Source: Cerrena zonata
Lineage: Eukaryota; Basidiomycota; Agaricomycetes; Polyporales; Cerrenaceae
Reading direction: 5' to 3'
Length of the DNA: 64,000 nt
Assembly (NCBI GenBank): GCA_038087015.1
Contig: JASBNA010000027.1
Location: forward strand, 434,001 to 498,000
Of the stretch, positions 51,001 to 61,700 are shown in pieces (positions within the stretch are counted from its first letter, which is position 1; each line of letters starts with the position of its first letter). The notes beneath the pieces were generated by a model that searched no databases, was not told the origin of the DNA, and was given only the letters and a program-made list of their open reading frames with translations. The translations under genes were made by a program, and so were the position numbers.

Positions 51001-52879
51001 TATGATCTAACAATTTCAAATAAGCTTCTTCGTCATTAGATTTTAAAGCTTGCAAACGTTGTTTAGCCATTCTTTCGACCTTCTTTTGTTCTTCTTTGGC
51101 TATTTGAGCATGGAAACTATTAATCTTATTACCAAATTTCTCCAATTTTTCCTTTCTTGAAATGATTTTTTCATGACGAGTTGCTTTATGGGATATAATT
51201 TTAGAAATAGCACTTTGGTGTCTTTTATTTTGAGCTTGAACCAATGAGAATAATTGTTGCTGATATAAATCTTGAGTTGCAGAAATATTCTCTATTGAAA
51301 GGCTATTGAACTTTGCCAAAAAATTAGGATGTGAATTTGGTAATAACGATTTACTAAACCATATTTGGGACAACACTTTACCCTTCATTATTTTTTGTAA
51401 TGGTAGTAATTCAAGTTTAGTTAATTCAGCTTCAATACGTTCTTTTTCATCATCACTGACTGATTGTAATTTAGCACGAAGGGCATCCTTTTCGAATTCA
51501 ATCTCTAACAACAAAAGAGTTTCTTTATTATTCATAATGTTGTTGATATCAAATCCTTCAGGTAAAACACCGGGGTATTGAACTCTACTTTGAGGAACAT
51601 AAAATGAATTGAAAGGAATGTCTTTAATGTTTTCACCAACAAACTCAGGAACTTCAAAAGTGTTAACTTGTAAAGATGGCTTACTTATAGGTACAATCAC
51701 TTTATTATTCTTTTCTTTATCAGGAACAACGTCTTTTATATTTTGGGGAGGAGCCTCCTTCATCACTATTGGCTCAAGAGTGTTTTTATTTGGTATTGAC
51801 GGAGTTCTCTTTTGATTAGGATTAGAAACAGGGGTTTTAGATTTAGAAGGTCTTTTCCCGGCGGGTAATTTCTTCGAGGGTTCAACTGGAGATTGGGAAG
51901 GGAAATTACTTCTTGCTTGTTGTGGTATTCCTTGTTGTTGTTGTTGATTAAACAGCTGCGATTGGGGTTGAGTTGGGGGTTGTTGCATACCAACAACTGG
52001 GGACCCTGATGCGTGAGAAGGGGGTTGAGAAGTTGGTTGAGATTGAGAATTCATGTTTTGGTTATTATAAGCAGTGTCTGGGAAAGCCATTCTTTCATTG
52101 GTTGCCATATCGATAACTCCAGGAGGAATTTGATTATAAGAACCATTATTTTTGAACAAATATTTTAAAGCCAGATTTTGGGCTCTGAATAATTGAATTT
52201 GCTGAGTAGAAAAGGGACTTTCTGCTGGTGGAACATAATTGAACGAGGCGCTGGTAGGAGTCGAATTATTTGTTGCACTTGCAAGGTTCGAATTACTTGG
52301 GTAATTATGTTGAAACATTTGTTGAGGGGGTTGATTTATAGATGAACCGGTTGGTTGGGGGAAAGGAGCAGTCTGAGGAGAACCATGACTAGGAGCAGGA
52401 GATTGTTGAACCCCTTGATTACCCTGGGGTGTAGGTATGCCGCTGACATTATTAGGAACATGAGACATTAAATTCACATTGGCATTGCCAATATTTGGAG
52501 TCATCATTGAGTTCCCATTGATGTTTGAGTTGTTGTTGGGCACACCACCGTTATTGAGTTGCATCGGAAATTGTTGACCAGACTGCAATTGAGACCCATT
52601 TTGGTTCAATGGCATTTGTCCCTGTTGTTGGAATTGTTGGGGCGGCTGAACTTGACCTTGACCTTGACCTTGACCCTGACCCAGTGGTCCCTGTTGTTGT
52701 TGTTGCTGTTGCTGTTGCTGTTGCTTTTGTCTAAGGTACTGGGACTGAACGATTCTGATAACCTTACTTATTTGATTGAATTCAGGTATATTAACCGCCT
52801 GGTCTCCATACTGGGTTTTTAGCTGCTGCCAGCGCTGGATATATTTCTGGATATCTTCCTTCAGTAGTGGTCTATTCAT
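48077..52879 (-). CDS. SNF2: SWI/SNF chromatin remodelling ATPase Snf2
   Basis: Catalytic subunit of SWI/SNF, sliding or evicting nucleosomes at promoters. Seen: glutamine-rich disordered N-terminus with Q12 and GQGQGQ tracts (about 45-75), HSA-like helical region (about 555-630), ATPase core with DEMGLGKT (about 735), DEGH (about 835), STRAGGLGLNLQ and QDRAHRIGQ. Then a SnAC-like region, ERKTATYDDHLTEEQW, an AT-hook-like GRPKTK and RGRGSRRGKGRG (about 1325-1400), and a C-terminal bromodomain with YYPDYYVLIKHPIAL (about 1455-1550). The tail LDFTDFDEIYSLKPLVIPP matches Snf2 rather than Sth1. Length 1600 (S. cerevisiae 1703). Uninterrupted. Confidence 0.95.
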   Translation of the reverse strand: MNRPLLKEDIQKYIQRWQQLKTQYGDQAVNIPEFNQISKVIRIVQSQYLRQKQQQQQQQQQQQGPLGQGQGQGQGQVQPPQQFQQQGQMPLNQNGSQLQSGQQFPMQLNNGGVPNNNSNINGNSMMTPNIGNANVNLMSHVPNNVSGIPTPQGNQGVQQSPAPSHGSPQTAPFPQPTGSSINQPPQQMFQHNYPSNSNLASATNNSTPTSASFNYVPPAESPFSTQQIQLFRAQNLALKYLFKNNGSYNQIPPGVIDMATNERMAFPDTAYNNQNMNSQSQPTSQPPSHASGSPVVGMQQPPTQPQSQLFNQQQQQGIPQQARSNFPSQSPVEPSKKLPAGKRPSKSKTPVSNPNQKRTPSIPNKNTLEPIVMKEAPPQNIKDVVPDKEKNNKVIVPISKPSLQVNTFEVPEFVGENIKDIPFNSFYVPQSRVQYPGVLPEGFDINNIMNNKETLLLLEIEFEKDALRAKLQSVSDDEKERIEAELTKLELLPLQKIMKGKVLSQIWFSKSLLPNSHPNFLAKFNSLSIENISATQDLYQQQLFSLVQAQNKRHQSAISKIISHKATRHEKIISRKEKLEKFGNKINSFHAQIAKEEQKKVERMAKQRLQALKSNDEEAYLKLLDHTKDTRITHLLNQTNQFLDSLAQAVQTQQKESHEKMSQGGRGFQEVEQPEFASEEERREKTDYYHVAHRIKEEVTKQPSILIGGTLKEYQIKGLQWMVSLFNNHLNGILADEMGLGKTIQTISLLTYLVEMKKISGPFLVIVPLSTLTNWNIEFDKWAPSLKKITYKGTPNQRKVMQNDIKIGNFQVLLTTFEYIIKDRNLLSKVKWVHMIIDEGHRMKNAQSKLSETLTHHYHSDYRLILTGTPLQNNLPELWALLNFALPKIFNSVKSFDEWFNTPFANTGGQDKIELSEEETLLVIRRLHKVLRPFLLRRLKKDVEKDLPNKVERVVKCKMSALQSKLYQQMLKYNILFAGTGDKPVTIKNANNQIMQLRKICNHPFVYEEVENLINPTVETNDQIWRVAGKFELLDKVLPKFKQTGHRVLIFFQMTQIMDIMEDFLRLRGLKYMRLDGGTKSDDRTGLLKLFNAPDSDYFCFLLSTRAGGLGLNLQTADTVIIFDTDWNPHQDLQAQDRAHRIGQKNEVRILRLITEDSVEEMILERAHAKLEIDGKVIQAGKFDNKSTAEEQEALLRALLEKEEERRQKGNVEEEEDLDDDELNQVIARNDGELDTFRKLDEERAAATRQASYSSRLFTDPELPEIYKKDPESLLNTDAKIIQEYGRGTRERKTATYDDHLTEEQWLKQIDGVVSDSDDEENKPKRTRGRPKTKKADDDLDQDVDLNNEGNESIASTKRKALLDDDNYDYSEPVPTKRQRSSTPKGPPTRGRGSRRGKGRGGRGLGQRATPTIDPLTPEERASLQSRMESILDLIMNHTGEDGRRLSDLFLVKPSKRYYPDYYVLIKHPIALDTIKKRISSRTYTGIRELLEDVHLMFSNARIYNEEGSIVYQDATILESLAINHYRELSSDASPEEVTRTLDFTDFDEIYSLKPLVIPPVAVKQPLEQPLDNLDTNESMTGSLISSGVGIDDSTPFGID

Positions 52880-53431
52880 GGCGGAGTCAAACGATAACTA
52901 ACGAACTTGGCAAAGATACCCTTAGATAGATCTTATAACACAGAACTAAGAATAATAGAGTTCTATCTATAATTGTCCTTTTTCAATTCACGTAAGAATC
53001 GTTTGTTTTCCTAAGAGAACGCTTTTTTCCTCAGAGTAAAAAATGGAAGAACCAAAAAAACAGAAATTGGTGTCGATAACGGTGTGCGCACTACGGGGTT
53101 AATTTAGCTACACATTTTTTTAATTACTGGGTGTACGGAACTATATTATATATATGTATATATATATGTATATATATGTATACTCTGCAATCACATAGAG
53201 TTCGTATACTTGAAGGTAAGGATGGGTTCTGCAGGATGGTGGTTCCAAGTAACAGTGGATCTGACAGAAAGCAGCGGCAATCCAAGCGTTCTTTGTTGGA
53301 AAATGCACAGTAGACTATCGTGTGATAGGATTTCCGAATAGAGACAAGAATATTCAAAGAATAATCCAAAGAGGTCAACACGATACTGAAAAGTGGAGAA
53401 TGTTATTTGGATAGAGAGACTGGAGGAGAGA
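52880..53431. other. Region between NMD4 and SNF2 (SNF2 upstream)
   Basis: No supported gene. Has a TA/TATG dinucleotide-type repeat (53143-53182). Short frames overlapping 53124-53550 are shadows of NMD4 or of the repeat. Confidence 0.7.
53143..53182. repeat. TATATG/TA microsatellite
   Basis: About 40 bases of TATATATG-type units downstream of NMD4 and upstream of SNF2. Confidence 0.9.
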
Positions 53432-54712
53432 TTAGCTTGGTTTCCATAATTTTCCGGAACCTCTAGGAGCATAATTGATTGCATCGAATTTTTCTTTCTT
53501 GACATATTCACCACCATAAGAAGTATCACCAGTAGAAACCACCCCTTCAATTTTGGTAGAGGGTCTATCGTATCTGTTTTTCCCTTTGCCTTTGGCTTTT
53601 GACCAGTGATCTTTACTTTTACGGCCTTTACCGGGAGGAAGAGATTTTTCCTTTTTCATGGTAGTATAAGAGTATTGAGTGGTATCAATGGTGTTATGTA
53701 AGATTCCTGATTCTGGGTCATCATTCAAATGATCGTAATCGGAGTTGAAGTTATAACGAGGATCGTATAATCTAAAATGATTGATATCATGAGACTGGAA
53801 AATAAGTAATTCTGCTTCATTAACATTTAAACAATCAATGGCAAAACTTTTAGCCCAAACTTTAGTTATTGGATCTTCAGTAACTAATTTCCATTGTTCT
53901 AAAGCAGAAGTAGAATCATGTAGTGGATTAACGGACTTACCATCAATGAATCTTTTATAAATACAAGATTTGATTAAATACCTTAATCTAACTGGCATTT
54001 CAGCTTCGTCTTCACTTCTTGCAATGGCATCTTGATACGATTGGGAATTTTCGTATTGAATATCGTTCAACTTAGTATTTTTGAAACTCAAAGTTGAGCC
54101 AAAATTTTCCGATAATTCGTCATAAGGATTATTATTAACTTCAGAATGTTGACCAATTAAGTTAGAATCAAATTTAGTTTTGAAATTAGGAAATTCTTTG
54201 ACTTTAGGATTATGGATCTTGTACTTTAAGCACTCATTCCAACTTGGATAACTATTATTAATTGTTTCAATCGTAAGATTATAAACTATCGGGTTTTTAA
54301 AATTATGACCGTCATCTTCTGCATTAATATCTGATTCAAAAACTCGGTCAATAAATCTAATGGCTTCTCTGGCATTGGTTGCCATCATGGAAGTACCCTT
54401 TTTAGCAAAGTCAAATTCATGCAAAGTATAAGAAGGAATAAATATATTTAAGTAAACTTTTTCATTCTTGGTAAAAGATTTATAATTTGATTCAACATAT
54501 TGTTGATTAAACCATCTTTTGACGTTACCAATTCCTCTAACAAATGCAGAATGATCTAAAATCAAATTAATTATACGTTTATCTTCAGACTGACCATTTT
54601 CGGCTTTCTCATCTATACTGGCGTTGGTCTGGAAACTCTTTGAATAATCAACTAATTCATCGAGATGATGGTTTTGTCGGTCATCTTCATCAACTAATTG
54701 TTTAGGTGGCAT
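53432..54712 (-). CDS. NMD4: PIN-domain nonsense-mediated decay factor Nmd4-like
   Basis: Nmd4 binds Upf1 during nonsense-mediated mRNA decay. Seen: PIN-like start INLILDHSAFVRGIGNVKRWF (about 48-68), the next strand LNIFIPSYTLHEFDF, AREAIRFID, then LIKSCIYKRFIDG and VTEDPITKVWAKSFAI. The C-terminal motif INYAPRGSGKLWKP corresponds to VYASRGTGELWSP of S. cerevisiae Nmd4. At 426 residues it is about twice the S. cerevisiae protein (218); the extra length is an N-terminal acidic leader, an insertion in the PIN fold (about 150-235) and a basic linker (about 365-405). Single exon. Confidence 0.85.
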   Translation of the reverse strand: MPPKQLVDEDDRQNHHLDELVDYSKSFQTNASIDEKAENGQSEDKRIINLILDHSAFVRGIGNVKRWFNQQYVESNYKSFTKNEKVYLNIFIPSYTLHEFDFAKKGTSMMATNAREAIRFIDRVFESDINAEDDGHNFKNPIVYNLTIETINNSYPSWNECLKYKIHNPKVKEFPNFKTKFDSNLIGQHSEVNNNPYDELSENFGSTLSFKNTKLNDIQYENSQSYQDAIARSEDEAEMPVRLRYLIKSCIYKRFIDGKSVNPLHDSTSALEQWKLVTEDPITKVWAKSFAIDCLNVNEAELLIFQSHDINHFRLYDPRYNFNSDYDHLNDDPESGILHNTIDTTQYSYTTMKKEKSLPPGKGRKSKDHWSKAKGKGKNRYDRPSTKIEGVVSTGDTSYGGEYVKKEKFDAINYAPRGSGKLWKPS

Positions 54713-55490
54713 CCCAAGTGCTTCAAACTTTCAACAGGTCGGTCCTGATTCATAAATTGATAGATGGATGGAACTCCCAAAGATGAAAAAAAAAAAAAAA
54801 CTAAAAAAAAAATAAAAAAAAACAGAGAAATGACAGACAATAAGCAGAAAATACCAGAAGCCCATATATTCTCTATTTACTTGTACACCATCTGCCTGAG
54901 ACACATAGCTTCACTGTGGGTCCCGAAACACAGCATGCTACAATTACGAGCGGGTGGGAACCTCGAGTCGAAGCAGAGGTGGAAGCAAGTACGAAAGACT
55001 ACACGATCTACGCTAGAGAAAATATAAACCTCAGGCCGATTCTTAATTTTATGGTGCTTAAACACATCTAAATAGTTAGTATATGGGACAGACAATAGTC
55101 ACGCAGAAGGATGAGAGACTCCATTCCATTCATTCACCAGTTGAAGCTCAACCGGGTGAATGAATCATCAGATAGGTGTCAAGGGTTGTATTCATTGAGC
55201 TGAAAAGCTCTAACATTAGAGATGCCAGAAAAAACATATATTGAAAACAAAACTTCGTCATGATGGAATCAGAAGAATCAAATCCTTCATTGCGTGTGGT
55301 TAATTGTTAAACATACTCTTGTGTATTGGTTGAAGAAGAAGTAGAGAAAAGTTTTTTTGAAAAAAAAAAACTCCATCGAATTTATACAATTTTTTCATTT
55401 GGCGGGTGACCGGTGCACGACTACGTTTTAGGGTTAAATTGGCTGTGAAAAACATGTATATTCATTTATTCATAAATCGTGAGTAGGCAA
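54713..55490. other. Region upstream of NMD4 / downstream of SPR3
   Basis: A-rich next to NMD4 (about 54785-54822). Includes an 11-bp inverted repeat (55128-55165). No supported gene; short frames 54764-55095 lack coding character. Confidence 0.7.
55128..55165. repeat. Inverted repeat ATTCATTCACC / GGTGAATGAAT
   Basis: Perfect 11-bp arms at 55128-55138 and 55155-55165 with a 16-base loop. Could form a hairpin in RNA or be paired protein sites. Confidence 0.85.
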
Positions 55491-57128
55491 TTATTGGAAG
55501 GAAAAGAAATGGGTTTCACTTTTCGAGGAGCTGATACCTCTGAAGCTTTCGTCGTCATTTATACTATCATCAGTATAATATTGAGCCAGAGAAGTTCGAT
55601 TTGAATCAATTTCATCGGCTGGGGTCCCCGATTCTAACAAGTATATAATTTCTTTTAAACCAATTAGCTTGGTGTGAAGTTTGGCGATGTCTGCATTCAA
55701 TTCATCTTGTTTTTCGATTAATGCCTTTTTCCATTCTTTAAACCGATTTTCTTGTTTAGACACCACGATTGCAAAAACATCTTTTAATTGTTTTTGTTTT
55801 AAATCTAAAATTGGATCAACTTCATTAATTTCCCGTTGATAACGTTGATAATTTAATTGATGATATTTCAAATATTGGTTTAAGCCATCTTCATTCTCAT
55901 TAATTGATAGATTTAAAATTTTCAATCGATTATTGAAACAAGTCGAACGATGGGATTCGTAATAGTACTCGGTTGATTCAATAAAATCCAACATATTTTC
56001 ACTAATTAAAAGATTACGAAGTGAAGCGAAATCACAATGATCTGGATTTTCAATTTCAATAATTCCATAATCATATTTTCTAATTAATTGATTCTTATCG
56101 TTTGAATTAATAATGGCATATGGAATTTGAGAATTTAATTTAGATTTGAGCGATTGATCCAAAATGAATTTACCAATTTCGATGTTATTTTCAATCAATT
56201 GGTTTTTGATAATTTTTTTAAAATTAATCAACTCTTCATTTGTTAAACAATCACTTTTACCAATGACTGGTATTAAATTAATTTTCTCATTCAATTCCTT
56301 CATACTTATTATATCAAGAGGCAGTAATGCATTATTTGAAGGATAAATCACATAAATACAAACATGAACTCTTGTATCGACCAACTGGTTTCGTTCTGGC
56401 TGTTCTTCTTGGAAAGCATAAAAGTTGAATTGTTGTTCTATATAATTAATAAGCGGAATCCAAGAACATTGATTATCAATTGATTCTCCAAAGCCAGGAG
56501 TTTCAATAACATTCAATTTCAATGGAACTCCGTCCTCGATTAATTCAAAATTCAGGATTTTTAATGAAGTTAAAGGATTGGTTAAACCCAAAGACGAATC
56601 GTCAATTGAATTAATGCTGGATAAAGACTCAACTGGAGCCAATTCGGAATTAAACAAAGTGTTAATAAAACTAGTTTTACCACAATTAAACGCACCAGTA
56701 ACCATTAAAGAAAAATGACCACCATTACGATGAATAAAATTTTCACGTTGTGGGGCAAGATATGAAAGACCAACATTTTTAGTTGATTGTTCAAGCGGGA
56801 AACAACAAGGACGATGAGGTGATGAAGAATTGCAGTGTTGCTAAAGCATCATTATTTTCTAAGCACATGGCCAGTTTTTGTAAATCATTGTTATACTTGG
56901 TTTCACTAGCAGTCAATTTTTCCAAAGCATTCACAAGATGTGCCGAGTCGGTATCTTGTTGTTTCTCGAAGGAATACTCAAACTCAAATTATCGTAGGTC
57001 GTCTCAACTTCATTGTAATCATCAGGGCCAAAATCCTCCGTTTCTTCAATTGCCTCATCCCATTGGTAATTTAAGGTTTGGCCGTTAGAAACTACTTCGG
57101 AGGCTGGGGGAAGGGCTGCAGACTCCAT
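55491..57128 (-). CDS. SPR3: Sporulation septin Spr3-like, N-terminus in two further frames
   Basis: Septin GTPase; Spr3 works with other septins at the forming prospore membrane. Seen: GLSYLAPQRENFIHRNGGHFSL before the P-loop GAFNCGKT, switch ETPGFGES, FQEEQPERNQLVDTRVHVC, and LIPVIGKSD, closely following S. cerevisiae Spr3. A C-terminal coiled coil runs through about the last 120 residues. The uninterrupted frame begins only at Met 56705, inside the septin core, and no in-frame Met precedes it. Upstream sequence from ATG 57128 (MESAALPPASEV) reads into it if one base is restored near 56987 and one removed near 56848. That gives 545 residues (S. cerevisiae 512) with an acidic and coiled N-terminus. 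The fusion is inferred; two separate genes remain possible. Confidence 0.8.
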
Positions 57129-57206
57129 TGAAGAGCAATGTTCAAGGAGGTGGCTAATCCTGTCGGGGTATAATAAGAGTTTGCAGATACTTTCACTTGT
57201 ATTCAA

Positions 57207-58774
57207 CTATAAGAGACAATAGGTATATTCTCTAACAAAAACCAACACCTATTGCTACCAGCTCATACAAATTGTTAGACAACTGGCTCTCTTGGGACAA
57301 TCGACTTGTATCTCGCTCTGGTATGTCTCTTGTATGCTCCTCTTGTGAAAGGTCTTAGAATTGGTATAGTAAATCCACAAACCAAAGACCCTGAAGGAAA
57401 GATTGCAAAAAGAGACCAAAAAAAGCGGTAGTGCAACCGGCCAATCAAATCAGTCGCAAATGCTCATCATTAAACCATGTATTACTGCGATCGGTAATGC
57501 CAACTTAAACTTAATCAAAGCATATGGCGATGAACTAAAGGCTTATTGTTGCCGGCGCCACCACAGCGTGACAACAATACAATGAAGTCATCCCTCTGTG
57601 TATTGTTAGAGGATGGAGTCCCGCAGGGCCCTCGAGGCTCGAGACCCAAAGCAGAACTAGGGCATTGTTGGTTTGATTAGATGGTAATTAAGGAATCACA
57701 TTGTGATTTTGATTTGCTTATTATTGATACCAACTGATCCAGTTAGCCAGCAAAGGGTCTTGGTTACCCATCCACGTTGTACTAACGTACCGAACGACAC
57801 AGTAGTGTTTTTTTCCCTACCTACTTTTACTACTTGACATAGTTGACTTGCCATATGCCCAGTCGTACACTTGTCTTGTCATAGATTAAGTTGTCATATA
57901 CTTGACATGTCATATACTTGACATGTCGTAGATTTAACTTGTCATATACTTGACATACCATGCTTACACCTTATTTCCTAAAAGCATTAAGGTATACCCA
58001 TTGGGACTGGTTGTAAACAATAATGTCTTAGTTCAAACACTAACAAAACAAAAAAAAAAAAAGAAATTGAGTGAAAAATTGCAATTTACCATTTTTGGAT
58101 CAAACAAAAACACCAAATCTCGATGCAATACTCTCTTTATTGAACTTTGTCTATCAACAGAATTAAGGATTGCTGATCGAAAGGCTGGCCCATCCTCCAG
58201 GGTGTGGAATGGTCTAGAGGTGGAGTGGAAGATGGGTTGTAGTCAACTTGTGTAATCTCTTTGGCCACTAGAAGCCGAGTAAGTAGAGTAAAGCTAGCAA
58301 GATTTCAAGTAGAGCTTGTCTCGTAGTTCATCTCTATGTCATTTCATTGTAGTTAGTTGGTTTTGTTCCCATCTGTGCCCTTGTTTACCGCCTCCATTAT
58401 TTCCTATTTTTAATATTAATTAGTCTTTCTTTCTTTTCTTTTCTTTTTCTAATTCTTTTTTTTATTCTTCAATTACTTTTCCTTTCATTTTGAAGAAATT
58501 GACCTGGTTTGATTGTTCTATCTTATTCTTCCCGTAGTGTTAGTTGCTCGAGGTTTCTCTGTCTATTATCTTCCAACTGTTGGTTTAACCAGGTGCTTGT
58601 GTTGCATAAAGTAATTGACGTCTATTAATTCCTTCCTAGTCTGGTGGTTAACTTTGTTCCTTTTTACTTATTTGCTAAAGACAAAGGGATATTTGCAAAA
58701 CAAAGGTGAACAATCCTATTGCCAAACTTCCAGCATTACAACCTATTATAAGAAATTGAACAAATAAAAAGAAG
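57207..58774. other. 1.57-kb region between SPR3 and the serine-rich gene
   Basis: Divergent upstream region of two genes. Contains 16-base tandem repeats (57878-57956) and long T/C-rich tracts near 58.4-58.5 kb. Frames at 57403-57585 and 57950-58255 have no coding character. No tRNA was confirmed. Confidence 0.7.
57878..57956. repeat. 16-bp tandem repeat GTCATATACTTGACAT
   Basis: Five units: 57878-57892 (degenerate), 57893-57908, 57909-57924, 57925-57940 (degenerate) and 57941-57956. Three are identical. Confidence 0.95.
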
Positions 58775-61700
58775 ATGGATTCTTCTAAATTAATAAAATC
58801 TTTTGATGATCTTTCATTAGAAAATCATCTTCCATATCCAATTGAAAGAAGAGCACGATCATCCTCCCCAGTTAAAAACCGTCGTCCATTGCCTCTAACT
58901 GACCCTAACTTCTTTGATATGAGAATCCCTTCGGTACCTTTTGCAAGTCTGGACGACATTTATCTGTTGGCAACGAGTAACTCGGGAGTCTCATTCTCTC
59001 AACTGCAAATTAAATCATTATCAAATTCGCCAATTTCGAAAAGATTACATATAAATAGTCATTCAAAGGATTATGTCATTCCAATTCCTTTCACTTTACA
59101 ATTACCTCCTAAATTAAGCCCAAAAAATAAACCAATTGCTTCTTCTACAGTTACTACTCCTCAAGGTTCACCTACTCCTTCAAGATCAGGTGGTTCAAAA
59201 TCTTTAGGTGCTACTCCTAATAATCAAAATAAAATTAGCAAAGGTTCAAGATTGGTTTATACTGGTAATGGTTATGAAAAAATTGATCTGTCTGATGAAG
59301 AAGATTTAGAAATTGATGATTTCCCTCCAATTCAAAATTCAAATCGTAAACCTCCTCCAGTAACTAAAAATAAGAGAAAATCTTCAAAACTCAATATACA
59401 AAAACAATTCATGTCACACGATGAATTAAGTATCATTGAAGAGGCTTCTAATAGTGGTAGTTCAAGAGCTTCAAGTATTAAATCAAAACTTGAAAAAGAA
59501 TTACCTCCAGATCCATCTTTAAATAAAAATTCGCACCTTATTTCAAAATCATTAAATACTGCAAATATTAATATTTCAAAAATTAACTTACCAACAGACG
59601 AAAGTTTCGTAAAAGAAGTTCCTAGGTTAAATGTGGAATCACATCATCCCCCTTATTGTTCTCCTTCAGGAAACTCGTCGCTGTCATCTCAACCTAACAT
59701 TAAACAACCGATTGCAAATCAATTAAATAAACTGTCTTTACAACTGTCACAAGAACAAGAAGAACAACAACAACAACGAAAAAATAAACAAAAACATGTT
59801 AAACCAGCCTCCCCCCCTAGACCTGTTAACGTCAATTTTATTGCACCACTGCCTCATAGAAATGATACTGAAAAGACTCATGAAGCTCATCCTTTAATCT
59901 TAAATCCAAATATTACAAAATCAAAAGTTCCAAGACCAACGGCTAATTTACTTAGTAAGTCAGATTTGCCAAATAATTTGATTATGAATCAACGATTTCC
60001 TCCAAATCAAAATAAAGCAAATCATGCTATTCAATATGGCCAAATTCCAAATCAAAGTAAAGATAATGTATTAAAAATTTATAAAAGAAGTTTCAGTGAT
60101 GAATCTCATGTTTCATCAGTAAGTTCTTTCAGTTCAGTTGGTGATTTCATGAATTTTAGTAATAATCCTTCTTTGAGAAGTACTAAAAATATAAATACAA
60201 ATATCCCAATGGCATCAACCACTATTACAAATATCGAATCTCCTTCAATTAAGAATAATCTGATAAAAATTCACAAGAGAAACCAAAAATTGAAGAATTA
60301 AATAGAAATAACTCTAAAGCTTCAGCTAAGTCTACTCTGTCATCTTCTACTGAAAGCTCTTGGAACTCTCTTCAAAAAAGTATCGATATTAGTATTGAAG
60401 ATTCTCTTAATTCTCCAGCAACTGGTGAATTCGATTTTGCTTCCAAAATTAATTCAAAAGAATTACCTCCTTTACCTGAATTGAATTCTGAAATTGAAAA
60501 AGTGGAAACTGCTCCATTAAGAATATCAAGAAATGCTACTAGGGAACCTTCCAGAGAAGTATCTCCAGCAAAATCAAGAAAAAATCGCCCTGCTCCTCCT
60601 CCTCTTCAAGATGAAATCGAACAATCATTAGCCAAATTATCAAGTAAAAGTAAATCATTAAATCAGAAATCTAATACACCTCCGATTCAAGAAAAAGATA
60701 ATAATGGTGCAGGTAAACGATTTAGTTTCCCTAATAATAGTCAAAATATAACTAATAGTAGGGAAATGAGAAGTAGGCAATTATCAAGTAATTCAATGAA
60801 AAGCCATAGATCTAAATTTAGTTATATGTCCCAATCAACTGGTCAAATCGAAATTCCTGATTTATCCAATAAATCAGTGGCAGATTCATACTCTACGAGA
60901 AGATCTACTTCATCTTTCAATGGTACAACATTCGACGATTTACCTTCTGAATCTGGATTTTCTTCAGAAACTTCGGCATCTATAGGTAGTCAAATGTCAA
61001 ACGGTAAATTAGAACCAATTGGTGTTCCTACCAGGGCCTCTCAAGAAATTATAAAAGAACAATTCAAAATGATGCATGGTGATGATGCTACTGATAGTGA
61101 TAGCGATGATATCTTTATCCCTGCCATGAAATCAAAGTCATCACCAAATATTAAACAGTTAAATGAAGCCTTTGATAAGGATCCTATTGATTATTCAAAT
61201 AGACGAATTCTGGAACCACCATCTCAAGTCAATGAAAAAGATAATAGGCCAAGATCCTCTTCTTCTTCCCCAGTTAGACACAGAAGAAACAAATCAATGT
61301 ATGGAATCGATTTCCAAAATAATGATTTACCTGTATCACCAACTAGAAAACATTCTAGATCTAAATCCACTTCTCTGGTTAAATCAAAACCTGGTATACA
61401 GAAGCAAAATCGTAAACAATCAAGCAATGAACATGTTAAGGATTTACCCTCTAACATGGACATTGTAATTAATGAACCTCCTAGACCAGTTAGTTATGAA
61501 GTCGACTTCATAGAAGCAAAATCACAGGTTGATGACTTCCCAGACAATGTATCAAACACTCCAACTGTCAATGAGATATACAAAACCCCAAATGTCACTT
61601 TTGAAAACCTTCCAAACTCAAAAGATATTTCAAATGAAATAAACAAACAAAAACAACAGAAATCTAAGCCTAATCAAATTCAATTTAAAGGATTGAAAAA

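Noticed and set aside
57635..57645. GGCTCGAGACC, tRNA B-box-like
   Set aside because: No matching A box, anticodon arm or acceptor stem could be built around it on either strand.
57950..58255. 101-codon open frame in the SPR3 to serine-rich intergenic region
   Set aside because: Starts in the 16-bp repeat area, contains a poly-Lys run from an A tract and has no recognisable domain.
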